A stretch of 64,000 bases of DNA, from NCBI RefSeq assembly GCF_026229185.1, contig NZ_JAGGJA010000005.1, forward strand, positions 186,001 to 250,000. The letters run 5' to 3'. Position 1 is the stretch's first letter, and each line of letters begins with the position of its first letter. Shown in pieces: positions 34,526 through 42,990 of this stretch. A program made the position numbers and the translations under genes. Below the pieces are notes generated by a model that was not told the DNA's origin, did no database searches, and saw only the letters and a list, made by a program, of their open reading frames with translations. Origin of the DNA: Fodinibius salsisoli (GTDB lineage Bacteria > Bacteroidota > Rhodothermia > Balneolales > Balneolaceae).

Positions 34526-35896
34526 TTATTGTACAGAAGTAGAATGGCTTGTTGAATCCAAGTGGATAATAAAATCGTAACTTTTAGGCAGAATAGTTGG
34601 TCTATAATAGATTGTTGGGTTGCCAGCGTAAACACCTCCTATTTGCAGGAGTCCATGTACTTTAGATAACCAGTTATTTAGAGCCGAGTTAGGTTCTAAA
34701 GCATCTATATTAAAAATAAAGTTGTCATCCTGACCCAGAGAGAATAAGTGATTAATGGAACCTTGGGTCGGGGAACTCTCTATCGCGTGAAACTCAAGCC
34801 CGGTTCGCTTATTTCTGACAAAATCAACTCCTTTAGCCCTAAAGGTTCCTTTGTTAAAACTAAAGCCAATACTTGTGTAGTCGTCTCCCATTTTTTTGTC
34901 AAGATGATAACCCATGATCGGAATAGGCGGAATGAGCGTTAAGAGAGACTTCGATTCTGATATATGTCCATTATGGGCCCATACCGCTATTTTGGTTTTC
35001 TCACCAAAGAGTTGGGAAGCCCAAATAGCATTTTCAGCCATATACTTATCCCGCAGACTGCGGTCATTACGTTTTTGACGGGCGTATAAATTTTGGTGCA
35101 CTTGTTGTAAATTTCTTACCAACCGATACATAGTTTGATATTTAAAATCGGAAGAAGCCAGGATCATTTCTTCTTTCACGGCCTCCATCTTTCGCATAAG
35201 GTAGTCCAGGGTATCTGATATAGCTTTCCGTTGGTTTTCCGTCATTTCCTGATAGCTGTTCCTTGTTTGGCTTCGTGATCCTGCCGTCAGTTTCTTAATG
35301 TTCTTCAAAACCGATTGTGTCTCCACAGTGAGTTCAGGCCGGGCTGCTTTGATGTATCCTTCAATAAGAGTTGGCTGGTATGACATATAATTCGTGTTCA
35401 AACCAATAATATGCACTCGTTGTGAAAGTGGTTTTCCTTTATTAAAAGAGCGCATCCACGTTAGTAATGCCTCGACCTCCTTTGTTTTCCACGTCCAGAA
35501 ATGCATTTTGTCTGCCATAATTTGTGCAATGTCTCCCGACCGGCCCTGCACATAATTATTAAGGTAAATAGCCTCCCCCATATCAGCTTCAAAGGCAAAT
35601 ATTCTGAAATTGTGTTGCTCTGCCAAGTACCGGAAAATTTTGTGTTTCAACTGGAAAAACTCTTTGGTTCCATGTGTGGCTTCTCCCAGGGCAACAATTT
35701 TACTGTGCCCCGCCTCACTTAGGGGAGCGAGATCGGAAAGCGAAGATGTAGGTACCGGGCTTTCAAGGGGATGGGTGTGATCGTTTAACTGCTTGACCAA
35801 TTTGTCCAACTGCTGGTCTTTTTCGGGAGCAGATTGTTGGCAGGAAACGATAAAAAAGAGAAGTAATACCCCAACCGGTAATAGTTTTTCAATCAT
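34526..35896 (-). CDS. Erythromycin-esterase-family lipoprotein
   Basis: The 456-residue protein begins with a lipoprotein signal (lipobox FIVSC, Cys19). It follows the erythromycin esterase family: IVALGEATHGTKEFFQLK with Glu72 and His75, FAFEADMGEAIYLN with Glu103, MHFWTWKTKEVEALLTWMRSFN, and WAHNGHISES with a second His. In EreA/EreB this set opens the macrolide lactone ring, and succinoglycan-synthesis relatives are known. A lipid-anchored chromosomal member in an environmental bacterium need not act on macrolides, so I claim the family only. It is flanked by two oppositely oriented heptamer-repeat arrays, but its base composition is like that of its neighbours. Confidence 0.87.
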   Translation of the reverse strand: MIEKLLPVGVLLLFFIVSCQQSAPEKDQQLDKLVKQLNDHTHPLESPVPTSSLSDLAPLSEAGHSKIVALGEATHGTKEFFQLKHKIFRYLAEQHNFRIFAFEADMGEAIYLNNYVQGRSGDIAQIMADKMHFWTWKTKEVEALLTWMRSFNKGKPLSQRVHIIGLNTNYMSYQPTLIEGYIKAARPELTVETQSVLKNIKKLTAGSRSQTRNSYQEMTENQRKAISDTLDYLMRKMEAVKEEMILASSDFKYQTMYRLVRNLQQVHQNLYARQKRNDRSLRDKYMAENAIWASQLFGEKTKIAVWAHNGHISESKSLLTLIPPIPIMGYHLDKKMGDDYTSIGFSFNKGTFRAKGVDFVRNKRTGLEFHAIESSPTQGSINHLFSLGQDDNFIFNIDALEPNSALNNWLSKVHGLLQIGGVYAGNPTIYYRPTILPKSYDFIIHLDSTSHSTSVQ

Positions 35897-35969
35897 GATA
35901 TGATTTTAGCAGTATAACATTGAATTAACACGCCGTATGGCGTAGAAAACGGGGCATTAAACGTATGGA

Positions 35970-36011
35970 CTCATAACTCAAGACTCCCCACTCACTACTC
36001 AAAACTCATAA
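35970..36011. repeat. Six-unit TNNNGAG heptamer array overlapping the 3' end of the TPR gene
   Basis: Read on the minus strand the array is six perfect TNNNGAG units: TTATGAG, TTTTGAG, TAGTGAG, TGGGGAG, TCTTGAG and TTATGAG. The stop codon of the TPR lipoprotein (35999-36001) and its last residues (YEF) lie within the first two units. Confidence 0.75.
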
Positions 36012-36955
36012 CCAAGCCTTTTCAGATCCATTTCTGCCGCTATGTATCCAAAGGCATTCCATTGGTCACTTTCATAGACTTCCCGGAACAGTTCTTTAGC
36101 ACGCTCTTTGCGTCCGTTAATGTAGTGCCAGTTACCCAGTCCATATTGCAATGTTACTTTTTCAAGGGAGGTCCCATTTTGCAGCTCTTCCAACAGCATA
36201 TTGGGACTAAATACGCCTTTGAATACCAGTAGCAAGCGATGGTAATTTTCGTTTTCTATGATATCCATTTCCTCAGATATTGGTTCCAGTATATCGCCCG
36301 CTAGATCATCCAGGCCGGCGCGTCGAAGCGTCATATAAAGCCAATAAGAAGCGGCTACATCCATGTCATCGTTTGGAGACAGCCGCAGGCACTCCTCAAA
36401 AGCATTTTTAGCTTTCGTATAGTCACTTTTTAAGTAGTAGGCCAGCCCCAAGTGATACCAAATATTCGTATGGAGCGTACTCCGGGGATTATCTTGATCA
36501 TTAGGGATGCCATCGGGCTCAACCTGATCTTCTTCTCCATATACTAATTCCCCTGCCCGTTTAAGATCTTCAATCGCTTGATCAAATTGCCGAATCGTGA
36601 TGTAGCGATGTCCCCGGTGTCGATAAAGTCGCGCATCTTTGGGATGTGTTTCAATGCCTCCGGAAAATATCTGAATTGCTTGTTGGTAATTTCCCAGGTA
36701 GGCAGTTCGGCGTCCATACCAGATGATATTTTCAATATTATCCGAATTCGTTTCATAATTCGATCGGGCCGTTTTGAGATTGCTCTCAAACCTGCTTTTA
36801 GTCTCAGGGGTCAGGGGAGGGGCATACAAGGTATCTCCCAGGGCTGTAATAGCTTGGTATTTTACATGTTGGCTATTTGGAGTTGATGGTTCCTCGGATG
36901 AACAGCCGATCGTAATAAAAATACAAATGAAAAGAGCAAAGCTAAGATATTTCAT
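35999..36955 (-). CDS. TPR-repeat lipoprotein
   Basis: From the ATG at 36955 the product has 318 residues with a lipoprotein signal (MKYLSFALFICIFITIGC, lipobox ITIGC at about 14-18). The frame is open upstream to 37069, but those residues would precede the signal. Several tetratricopeptide units are visible between about 65 and 230, for example IIWYGRRTAYLGNYQQAIQIF, ARLYRHRGHRYITIRQFDQA and IWYHLGLAYYLKSDYTKAKNAF, then more diverged helices (GLGNWHYINGRKERAKELF). TPR lipoproteins usually scaffold protein complexes; no enzymatic role is seen. The final codons and stop lie in the heptamer repeat array, so the C-terminus may differ in related strains. Confidence 0.85.
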   Translation of the reverse strand: MKYLSFALFICIFITIGCSSEEPSTPNSQHVKYQAITALGDTLYAPPLTPETKSRFESNLKTARSNYETNSDNIENIIWYGRRTAYLGNYQQAIQIFSGGIETHPKDARLYRHRGHRYITIRQFDQAIEDLKRAGELVYGEEDQVEPDGIPNDQDNPRSTLHTNIWYHLGLAYYLKSDYTKAKNAFEECLRLSPNDDMDVAASYWLYMTLRRAGLDDLAGDILEPISEEMDIIENENYHRLLLVFKGVFSPNMLLEELQNGTSLEKVTLQYGLGNWHYINGRKERAKELFREVYESDQWNAFGYIAAEMDLKRLGYEF

Positions 36956-37069
36956 AGTCATGGAGAATAGTAATGGAATAGTGTTCTTCATTATGGATAA
37001 TTTCACGATGAAGATCAAAAACAGTTTTATGTGCTTCTGATAAAGATGAATGTAAAGTAGCCTTTGCAC

Positions 37070-37423
37070 GGCACATTATGAATTAGGGAGAGCTATTCTG
37101 CTTGGTCAATCTCCCTAAATCCCTCTTCTCCAAGAGGGACTTTCCTATTGCCAACTCGAAGCGTAATGCTTTTTATAGTTGTTAATTCTTGAGTTCCTCC
37201 TTGGAGAAGGAGGTCAGGAGGATTGATAGTTAGTATTTTTATACCATAAGAGGCCTATATAAGATTTTCTACCATGGTATGGAGGTTTTGCAAAACTCTA
37301 TATTATCCGTTGTGAAGGAGTTCCGTTCCTGAAACTCATATCTTGCAACCTGCCTCCTGCAACTTTCTTTTGAAGGTGAAGGGCCTCCGCAGGATTAAAA
37401 TACAGCAGACCCAGCATTTTGTA
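37070..37423. other. Long repeat-bearing intergenic region upstream of the TPP-regulated gene
   Basis: No gene is supported here. It contains two oppositely oriented copies of a CCTCCTT/TCTCC-rich repeat (37111-37145 and 37186-37226) and a GGTTTTGCAAAACTC palindrome-like stretch at about 37286-37300. Minus-strand frames at 37298-37612 are shadows that run through the riboswitch. Confidence 0.6.
37111..37226. repeat. Inverted pair of TCTCC/GGAGA-type dispersed repeats
   Basis: The left copy reads CTCCCTAAATCCCTCTTCTCC followed by AAGAGGGAC; the right copy reads GTTCCTCCTTGGAGAAGGAG followed by GTCAGGAGG. Each contains its own hairpin (CCCTCTT.../AAGAGGG and CCTCCTT/AAGGAGG). Such words are common in intergenic repeats of Bacteroidota. 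Between the copies are about 40 AT-rich bases. Confidence 0.5.
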
Positions 37424-37454
37424 TTGAAGGTCAACATAACAGTCCTTATCTTTG
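37424..37454 (+). promoter_or_regulatory. Bacteroidota-type promoter for the thiamine receptor transcript
   Basis: TTG at 37424-37426 and TATCTTTG (TAnnTTTG) at 37447-37454 are 20 bases apart, close to the Bacteroidota primary-sigma consensus TTG-N19-TAnnTTTG. Transcription would start near 37461, about 10 bases before the riboswitch. Confidence 0.65.
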
Positions 37455-37469
37455 CGGCACACAATTGAA

Positions 37470-37553
37470 CCCACGGTTGGGGGTGCTTGCAACAGCAGGC
37501 TGAGATCATACCCTGAGAACCTGACCCGGTTAACACCGGCGTAGGGAAACCCG
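37470..37553 (+). promoter_or_regulatory. TPP riboswitch (THI element)
   Basis: All conserved blocks are present in order: GGGGGTGC (37479-37486), GCTGAGA (37499-37505), ACCC then GAACCTGA (37517-37524), CCGGTTAACACCGG and GTAGGGAA (37541-37548). A small hairpin GGCAGC/GCTGCC (37553-37569) follows directly and may belong to the expression platform; it lacks a T-run, so control of translation is more likely than termination. The controlled gene is the TonB-dependent receptor starting at 37634. Confidence 0.97.
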
Positions 37554-37633
37554 GCAGCCTTTTGCTGCCTGTGATCAGCATTTCTTGCAAGTTCATCTCC
37601 CGCTCTTATCATTTCAATAAGACGGAGGAACTT

Positions 37634-40063
37634 ATGTTTACGAAACAGTTACTACGCACAGCCTTTCTGTGCACTTTTATGGCGATGAGCACGATGCTTA
37701 TGGCCCAGCAAACCATCACCGGAACCATTTCGGACGCCCAAACGGGGGAGCCGCTCCTGGGAGCTAATGTCCTGCAAATGGGTACTTCAAACGGAGTATC
37801 AGCAGACGGTGAAGGAGCTTTCAGGCTTACGCTATCTGATAGTGGACGAGCACAAATCAGGATTACGTTTGTTGGCTATCAAACTCAGAAGATTGCTCTT
37901 GAGGAATACGAGTCGCCGATCCAAATTGCATTAAAGCCGCGAGCTATCATTAGCAACGAAGTTTTTGTTGAGGCTCTACGTGTTGATGAAGGATCGCCTA
38001 TGGCGTATGAAAATATCGACCGCACGGAAATCCAGGAGAAAAATTTAGGCCAGGATATGCCCTACATGCTCAGTGGCACCCCCTCGGTCACTACCACTTC
38101 GGATGCCGGTGCGGGCGTCGGTTATACGGGGCTGCGCATACGCGGTGTGGACCAGGGGCGTATTAATGTGACGATCAACGGTATACCCGTTAATGATGCC
38201 GAATCACATGGCGTTTGGTGGGTCAATATGCCGGATTTGGCCTCATCGGTTGAAAATATCCAGGTGCAGCGCGGAGTGGGAACGTCCACGAACGGATCAG
38301 CGGCCTTTGGGGCAACCATGAATATCCAGACTTCCCAAATGCAGCCCGAAGCCTATGGCAAAGTTAATACTTCGGCAGGATCTTTTAACACAAAAAAAGC
38401 TAATGTGATGTTGGGATCCGGCCTGATGGACAACGGCTGGCAGTTCCAGGGGCGCTTATCCAAAATTACTTCCGACGGATATATTGATCGGGCGGCATCA
38501 GATTTGAAATCGTTCTACCTGTCAGCCGCTCATAACGGAGATCGTAGCTTATTGCGGGCGGATGTGTTTTCCGGGCAGGAGGAAACCTACCATGCGTGGA
38601 ACGGCGTTTCAGAAAGTAGACTGCAAAGCGGTGACCGGACCTATAATTCAGCCGGTACCGAAAAGCCAGGGGAACCGTACGAAGATCAAACAGACAACTA
38701 TCAGCAGGACCATTATCAATTGCACTACTCCTACCAGTTGGCTGATAATTGGAATGCTAACGCTTCGCTGCATTACACCTATGGAAGGGGATATTACGAG
38801 GAGTATAAAGCCAATCAAACCCTTAGTGATTACAGTATAAATCCTATTCAATTACCGGATACCACAATTGCTCAGAGTAACCTGGTACGTCAGTTATGGC
38901 TGAAAAACCATTTTTATGGAGGCGTATTTTCAACGGATTATGAGAAAGAAGATCAGTGGTCCCTTACCTTAGGTGGTGGATATAATGAGTACGATGGCGA
39001 TCACTATGGAGAAGTCGTTTGGTCTCAATACATAGGAGATAGTGAAATTGATGAACAGTATTATCTTAACAATGGGTTTAAAACCGACTTCAATACCTAC
39101 TTAAAAGGTCAGTTTTATCTGACGGATCAGCTTACCGCTTTTGCCGATGCCCAAATTCGGCGCATCACCTACAAGTTTTTGGGTAAGGATCGCCAGCAGG
39201 GACCCAATGGCAGCGAGCAGGTTGTTGATGTACAACAAGCTGATGAACTGACGTTTTTTAACCCTAAAGTAGGGTTAAGCTATCATTTTTGGGAACACCA
39301 TCGGGCGTATGCTTCCTTCAGTGTCGCTAATAAAGAGCCGACGAGGGATGAATACGTAAACTCTACTCCCGAAAACCGTCCGCGCCATGAATCGCTCTAC
39401 GACTGGGAGGCGGGTTACAAAGGGTCGTTTGAGCAATTTTTTGTTGAGGCCAATTTTTACTACATGGATTACAAAGACCAGCTTATTTTAACCGGAGAAA
39501 TAAATGATGTGGGATCTTACACCCGTCAAAATGTGCCGGACAGTTACCGGGCGGGGATTGAATTGCAAGCCGGCGTACAGCTGTGGCCTTTCCTGGAATG
39601 GTCGGGCAATGCAACCTTGAGTCGAAATAAAATCCAGGGCTATACCTATTACCTGGATAACTACGATACCGGCGGGCAGGAATCTATCCGTTATAAGGGT
39701 CCCGATATTGCCTTTTCTCCAGATTTTATAGGGAATTCGAAACTACGGTTCAATTATGATCAGTTTTCCGCCGAATGGTCCACCAAATATGCTTCGCGGC
39801 AGTATCTGGATAATACGCAGAACCGTGGTCGGTCACTGGATGCTTATATCCTCAATGATGTCCGATTAGGCTATAGTTGGAATAACACTCCAGTGCTGGA
39901 AAATATTGAAGCTACGTTATTGGTCAACAATGTGTTGGATGAAATGTATGAGTCCAATGGATATACTTATGGATATATCTCCGGAGGGGAGCAGCAATTC
40001 TTTAATTATTACTATCCGCAGGCTGGACGCAATTTTTTACTGCAGCTCTCGTTTAATTTTTGA
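37634..40063 (+). CDS. TonB-dependent outer-membrane receptor, probable thiamine/TPP uptake
   Basis: An 809-residue receptor with signal peptide (to LMAQQ, about residue 24). A CarboxypepD_reg-like domain follows (TITGTISDAQTGEPLLGANVL, about 25-110), then a plug (QDMPYMLSGTPSVTTTSDAGAGVGYTGLRIRG and VQRGVGTSTNGSAAFGATMNI, shown as family landmarks) and a beta-barrel ending GRNFLLQLSFNF with terminal Phe. I chose the ATG at 37634 because GGAGG stands 7 bases before it and the signal peptide starts there; an in-frame start at 37562 would lie against the riboswitch. The upstream TPP riboswitch indicates repression by thiamine pyrophosphate, hence import of thiamine or a precursor. A terminator follows at 40093. 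No PnuT transporter or thiamine kinase gene is beside it. Confidence 0.93.
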   Translation: MFTKQLLRTAFLCTFMAMSTMLMAQQTITGTISDAQTGEPLLGANVLQMGTSNGVSADGEGAFRLTLSDSGRAQIRITFVGYQTQKIALEEYESPIQIALKPRAIISNEVFVEALRVDEGSPMAYENIDRTEIQEKNLGQDMPYMLSGTPSVTTTSDAGAGVGYTGLRIRGVDQGRINVTINGIPVNDAESHGVWWVNMPDLASSVENIQVQRGVGTSTNGSAAFGATMNIQTSQMQPEAYGKVNTSAGSFNTKKANVMLGSGLMDNGWQFQGRLSKITSDGYIDRAASDLKSFYLSAAHNGDRSLLRADVFSGQEETYHAWNGVSESRLQSGDRTYNSAGTEKPGEPYEDQTDNYQQDHYQLHYSYQLADNWNANASLHYTYGRGYYEEYKANQTLSDYSINPIQLPDTTIAQSNLVRQLWLKNHFYGGVFSTDYEKEDQWSLTLGGGYNEYDGDHYGEVVWSQYIGDSEIDEQYYLNNGFKTDFNTYLKGQFYLTDQLTAFADAQIRRITYKFLGKDRQQGPNGSEQVVDVQQADELTFFNPKVGLSYHFWEHHRAYASFSVANKEPTRDEYVNSTPENRPRHESLYDWEAGYKGSFEQFFVEANFYYMDYKDQLILTGEINDVGSYTRQNVPDSYRAGIELQAGVQLWPFLEWSGNATLSRNKIQGYTYYLDNYDTGGQESIRYKGPDIAFSPDFIGNSKLRFNYDQFSAEWSTKYASRQYLDNTQNRGRSLDAYILNDVRLGYSWNNTPVLENIEATLLVNNVLDEMYESNGYTYGYISGGEQQFFNYYYPQAGRNFLLQLSFNF

Positions 40064-40092
40064 TAGATATGTGTGATACCTCTGACAAGCAC

Positions 40093-40126
40093 AAAAAGGG
40101 CAGGCCATCTCGGTCTGTCCTTTTTA
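40093..40126 (+). terminator. Rho-independent terminator after the TonB-dependent receptor gene
   Basis: AAAAAGGGCAGGCC and GGTCTGTCCTTTTT pair around ATCTC with one mismatch, followed by a T-rich end. It closes the single-gene TPP-controlled transcript and, with the A-run on the left, may also serve the convergent EamA gene. Confidence 0.88.
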
Positions 40127-40184
40127 TTATTTGTTCAGAACCTGAGTTAGTCAGGAGCAGGAGGGAGTTAGCTTGAAGGTACTG

Positions 40185-41147
40185 TTAATTATCTTGCTTG
40201 GTTGAGGCAACCATGGAGAGATCTTCCTCCAGGCGTTTTTGGGATTCCAGATCCCGGCTTTTTCGGGCATCAATAACCTGTATAAAGATGGCGCCGCTTA
40301 TGATAAACAGGGCAGAAACAATTTCAAGAAATGAAGGGTTCTCGCCAATGCTAAGCCAGGCTATTAGTAAGGCGGCAATGGGAACCAAATTCCCATAGAG
40401 TACCACTTGGGTAGGACCTAACTTCTTAAGCGCTCGTACTTTAATCCATTGTCCCATACCGACGCCTATTCCGCCACCGGCAATAATAGCAATCCAGGTC
40501 CAGAAGCCAAGGGAAAGCCATGCTTCTTGGATGAGAGCAGGAGAGGCGATGAGCAGGTAGAGCGAACAGCCGATAGCGGTACGTATCGTGACAATGGGAA
40601 TAGATCCATATTCTCTGGCTAGTGGTTTGATGAGGTGAAGCTCTATCACTGTCAGTATTAAGGCTATAATCAGGATCAAGTCTCCCAGCCAGTAACCCTG
40701 GTTAGGCCGAATGCCATCCCATGCTAAGATTATGGTACCTGCTACAGCCAATATAACGCCGGCATAGCCAAACTGCCCCATTCGTTCCGTGCCAAACAGG
40801 TAGCCCCAAACCGTGCTTATGGCCGGTCCTAGTGCCAGCCAGAGCGAAGCGCGCGCTCCGTGGGTAAGCCCCAACCCTTCAATGCCCAGCCAGGGGGCGA
40901 GGGTGGCTCCTATAAAAGAGATGAGGAGTAGCCGGGGCCAGTGTTCTTTTTTTATACTGGGGATAAAGGGAATGGGTCCGCCGTTACGCCGACAATCCGA
41001 ACGATACTTACAATACATGATCAGCAGCATTGCCATGCCTCCCACGGCAAATCGCGATACACTAAAAGAAATGGGAGCCATCTCTTGCAAAGCAAGCTCT
41101 GCAAGAATGAAGTTGGCTCCCCAAATAAAAGTAAATAACACAAGCAT
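40185..41147 (-). CDS. EamA/DMT-family transporter
   Basis: The 320-residue membrane protein has about ten predicted membrane segments in two repeated EamA halves. The first half starts at once with LFTFIWGANFILAELALQEM and includes SRFAVGGMAMLLIM; the second has IAIIAGGGIGVGMGQWIKVRALKKLG and LYGNLVPIAALLIAWLSIGE. The ISGAIFIQV segment is followed by a charged cytoplasmic tail. The family exports or imports metabolites such as amino acids and their derivatives across the inner membrane; substrate unknown. The N-terminus is short before segment 1, but no better upstream start is in frame. It converges on the thiamine receptor gene. Confidence 0.9.
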   Translation of the reverse strand: MLVLFTFIWGANFILAELALQEMAPISFSVSRFAVGGMAMLLIMYCKYRSDCRRNGGPIPFIPSIKKEHWPRLLLISFIGATLAPWLGIEGLGLTHGARASLWLALGPAISTVWGYLFGTERMGQFGYAGVILAVAGTIILAWDGIRPNQGYWLGDLILIIALILTVIELHLIKPLAREYGSIPIVTIRTAIGCSLYLLIASPALIQEAWLSLGFWTWIAIIAGGGIGVGMGQWIKVRALKKLGPTQVVLYGNLVPIAALLIAWLSIGENPSFLEIVSALFIISGAIFIQVIDARKSRDLESQKRLEEDLSMVASTKQDN

Positions 41148-41209
41148 ACCATGATGAGAGACAGCCCCACCATGGACCCTGGTTGTATGCTGATGTTTTG
41201 AAGAAATGG

Positions 41210-41755
41210 TTATACCTTAATGGTGAAGGGCACTTTTACATCATCCCAACGTAAAACGGCCGTGCCAGAAGTTTGGGTTATATCGGTAAAGTAGAACATC
41301 ATCTGTTCCATCATTTCTGCTTCCATGGGTTCTACCTCTACCTGTATAACATCTTGGTTCTCATCGTATTGTGTGCCCCAGGAAATTTTTTCATTGAAGA
41401 TGATCGTCCATTGATCTTCTCCGGGAATGGTATAAAGTGAATACGTTCCTGCAGCCAACGCTTGGCCTTCAATTGTTACATCTTCGGAGAAGGTTATGGT
41501 AGTTGATTCATTAGCTCCTGTTCTCCATACTTCGCCAAAGGGAACCAGTGATCCTCCGAAAACCTCTCGGTCGTTAACCGAGGGCCGACTGTAACTGATG
41601 GATATTATATTTGTACCAATGGTTTGGCTTACCGTTGCATTAGGACTGACACGAGCTTCTTCATTACCCCGCTCCTGAGCTAAGACTGTATTATTAACTC
41701 CTGTTAACAGTACAGCTAACAGTCCAATTGCGGTTAGCATGCTTACCTTTTTCAT
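41210..41755 (-). CDS. DUF2911 secreted protein
   Basis: From the ATG at 41755 the protein has 181 residues, with a signal peptide (MKKVSMLTAIGLLAVLLTG... to VLAQE). One DUF2911 domain fills the rest: ISISYSRPSVNDREVFGGSLVPFGEVWRTGANESTTI, then the GTYSLYTIPGEDQWTIIFNE strands and a C-terminal VPFTIKV; these are fragments of the family signature. The RxVFG...VWRtGANe pattern is highly conserved in Bacteroidota. The function of the family is unknown; it is periplasmic. It stands alone on the minus strand, 62 bases after the EamA start. Confidence 0.9.
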   Translation of the reverse strand: MKKVSMLTAIGLLAVLLTGVNNTVLAQERGNEEARVSPNATVSQTIGTNIISISYSRPSVNDREVFGGSLVPFGEVWRTGANESTTITFSEDVTIEGQALAAGTYSLYTIPGEDQWTIIFNEKISWGTQYDENQDVIQVEVEPMEAEMMEQMMFYFTDITQTSGTAVLRWDDVKVPFTIKV

Positions 41756-41880
41756 AATCATCACCTATCATTTTAAGTAGTTAAGTTTCTTTATATACGG
41801 CCCTGTAACTAAAATACAGAAAGATTATTCACCATTGATTAAAAAACGTAAAAGAAATTACCGTTCCAAACGGCTTGGGA

Positions 41881-41936
41881 AGGCTTTGGCTTGTAACTGG
41901 TACTGGACAGATGACAAGTTCGGTTTTGCAAAGCCT
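41881..41936. repeat. Short copy of the MITE-like repeat
   Basis: AGGCTTTG (41881-41888) and CAAAGCCT (41929-41936) are exact inverted ends of a 56-base element that contains GATGACAAG and GGTTTTGC, words shared with the 20229-20354 element. It lies between the DUF2911 and msrA genes. Confidence 0.5.
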
Positions 41937-42099
41937 CCTACAAAAAGAAATATGCCGTTGTGATCCACCACCCGAGGTGAGAAAGCTCTTATATGAGAAG
42001 TGGATCCATGATCTTAAAACAAGAAGATTAAAACCTTAATACTTATTTTGAGATACCCCGTCGTTATATCTCTCGAAGCAGCAAGTTGAGCGGAATTTT

Positions 42100-42768
42100 T
42101 TATTTCTTGCTATCCTTTAGCATATCCGAAAATTCTTTACGGAATTTTTTGAGCTTTGGAGCAATGACTACCGTACAATAACCGGCGTTAGGGTTATTTT
42201 CATAGTAATTCTGGTGGTAATTTTCTGCCTTGGAATAGTTGCTGAGGGGTTCTATTTCTGTGACAATCGGATCTTCCCAAAGGTCAGAGGCATCTGTTTC
42301 TTTGAGCGACTGCTCAGCAATTTTTTTCTGCTCTTCATTATGATAGAAGATTACGGATCGATATTGAGGCCCTACATCGGCTCCCTGGCGATTTTTAGTC
42401 GTTGGATTATGGGTGTGCCACAAGACCGTCAATAGCTCGTTATAAGAAACAACCGAAGGATCAAAAGCAATATGTGTAACTTCGGCGTGGCCGGTCGTTC
42501 CGGAGGATACCTCCCGATAGGTTGGGTTTTTAATCTCGCCACCGGCATAGCCCGCTACCACACTTTTCACTCCTTTTAATTCTTCAAAGATAGCTTCTAC
42601 GCACCAAAAACATCCCGCACCAAAGGTGGCTTCCTGTAGGTTGGTATTTTCTGTGGATACAGGTTCAGCAGATTCAGTGTTCTTCATGTCCCGTTGATCT
42701 TGTGCATTACAGTTAGTGATGGCAAATAGCAGTAGGCCGGATAACAAAAAAGGATAAAAATTCTTCAT
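42100..42768 (-). CDS. msrA: Peptide-methionine (S)-S-oxide reductase, lipid-anchored
   Basis: The 222-residue protein has a lipoprotein-type signal (LLLFAITNC, Cys20) and a standard MsrA domain from about 45. It contains ATFGAGCFWCVEAIFEELKG with catalytic Cys53 in GCFWC, VAGYAGGEIKNPTY, GHAEVTHIAFDP, the FYHNEEQKKIA segment and the C-terminal YHQNYYENNPNAGYC, whose Cys can resolve the sulfenic acid. The enzyme reduces oxidised methionine in proteins. The signal places it in the periplasm, where it would repair exported proteins, with thioredoxin-like reducing partners supplied across the membrane. It is a single gene with a long AT-rich upstream region. Confidence 0.93.
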   Translation of the reverse strand: MKNFYPFLLSGLLLFAITNCNAQDQRDMKNTESAEPVSTENTNLQEATFGAGCFWCVEAIFEELKGVKSVVAGYAGGEIKNPTYREVSSGTTGHAEVTHIAFDPSVVSYNELLTVLWHTHNPTTKNRQGADVGPQYRSVIFYHNEEQKKIAEQSLKETDASDLWEDPIVTEIEPLSNYSKAENYHQNYYENNPNAGYCTVVIAPKLKKFRKEFSDMLKDSKK

Positions 42769-42936
42769 GGTAACAATTACGTTGTGAGTACTACGTCCAA
42801 ATATCTACTACGTAAACATACATTAGATGGGTTTTATTTCATCACATTTGTATAACAAAAATATCACAATATATTCTCAAAATATGCACAAAAATGAAAG
42901 GCTGAAAATATCCTGCCCAGGTAATCTTTGAATAAA

Positions 42937-42980
42937 GGGTAGCTGGATTAGGAGATTCGGGACGACCTCAAGAGCTACCC
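42937..42980 (-). terminator. Probable terminator after the DUF6567-like gene
   Basis: GGGTAGCT (42937-42944) and AGCTACCC (42973-42980) are exact complements around a 28-base loop. On the minus strand the stem is followed by CTTTATTC, a weak T-rich tract, 11 bases past the stop of the gene at 42991. Confidence 0.55.
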
Positions 42981-42990
42981 CTGTTCTTTT

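Noticed and set aside
34526-35896. Erythromycin-esterase-like gene as an acquired antibiotic-resistance gene
   Set aside because: It encodes a lipoprotein, has composition like its neighbours and no integrase, transposase or resistance partner nearby; family membership alone does not show macrolide resistance.
37553-37569. GGCAGC/GCTGCC hairpin after the TPP aptamer as an intrinsic terminator
   Set aside because: No T-run follows, so it cannot be called a terminator; kept only as a possible part of the expression platform.
37298-37612. Minus-strand frames of 86-104 codons over the thiamine receptor leader
   Set aside because: They run antisense through the TPP riboswitch, whose constraints explain the open frame; no start signal or domain is present.
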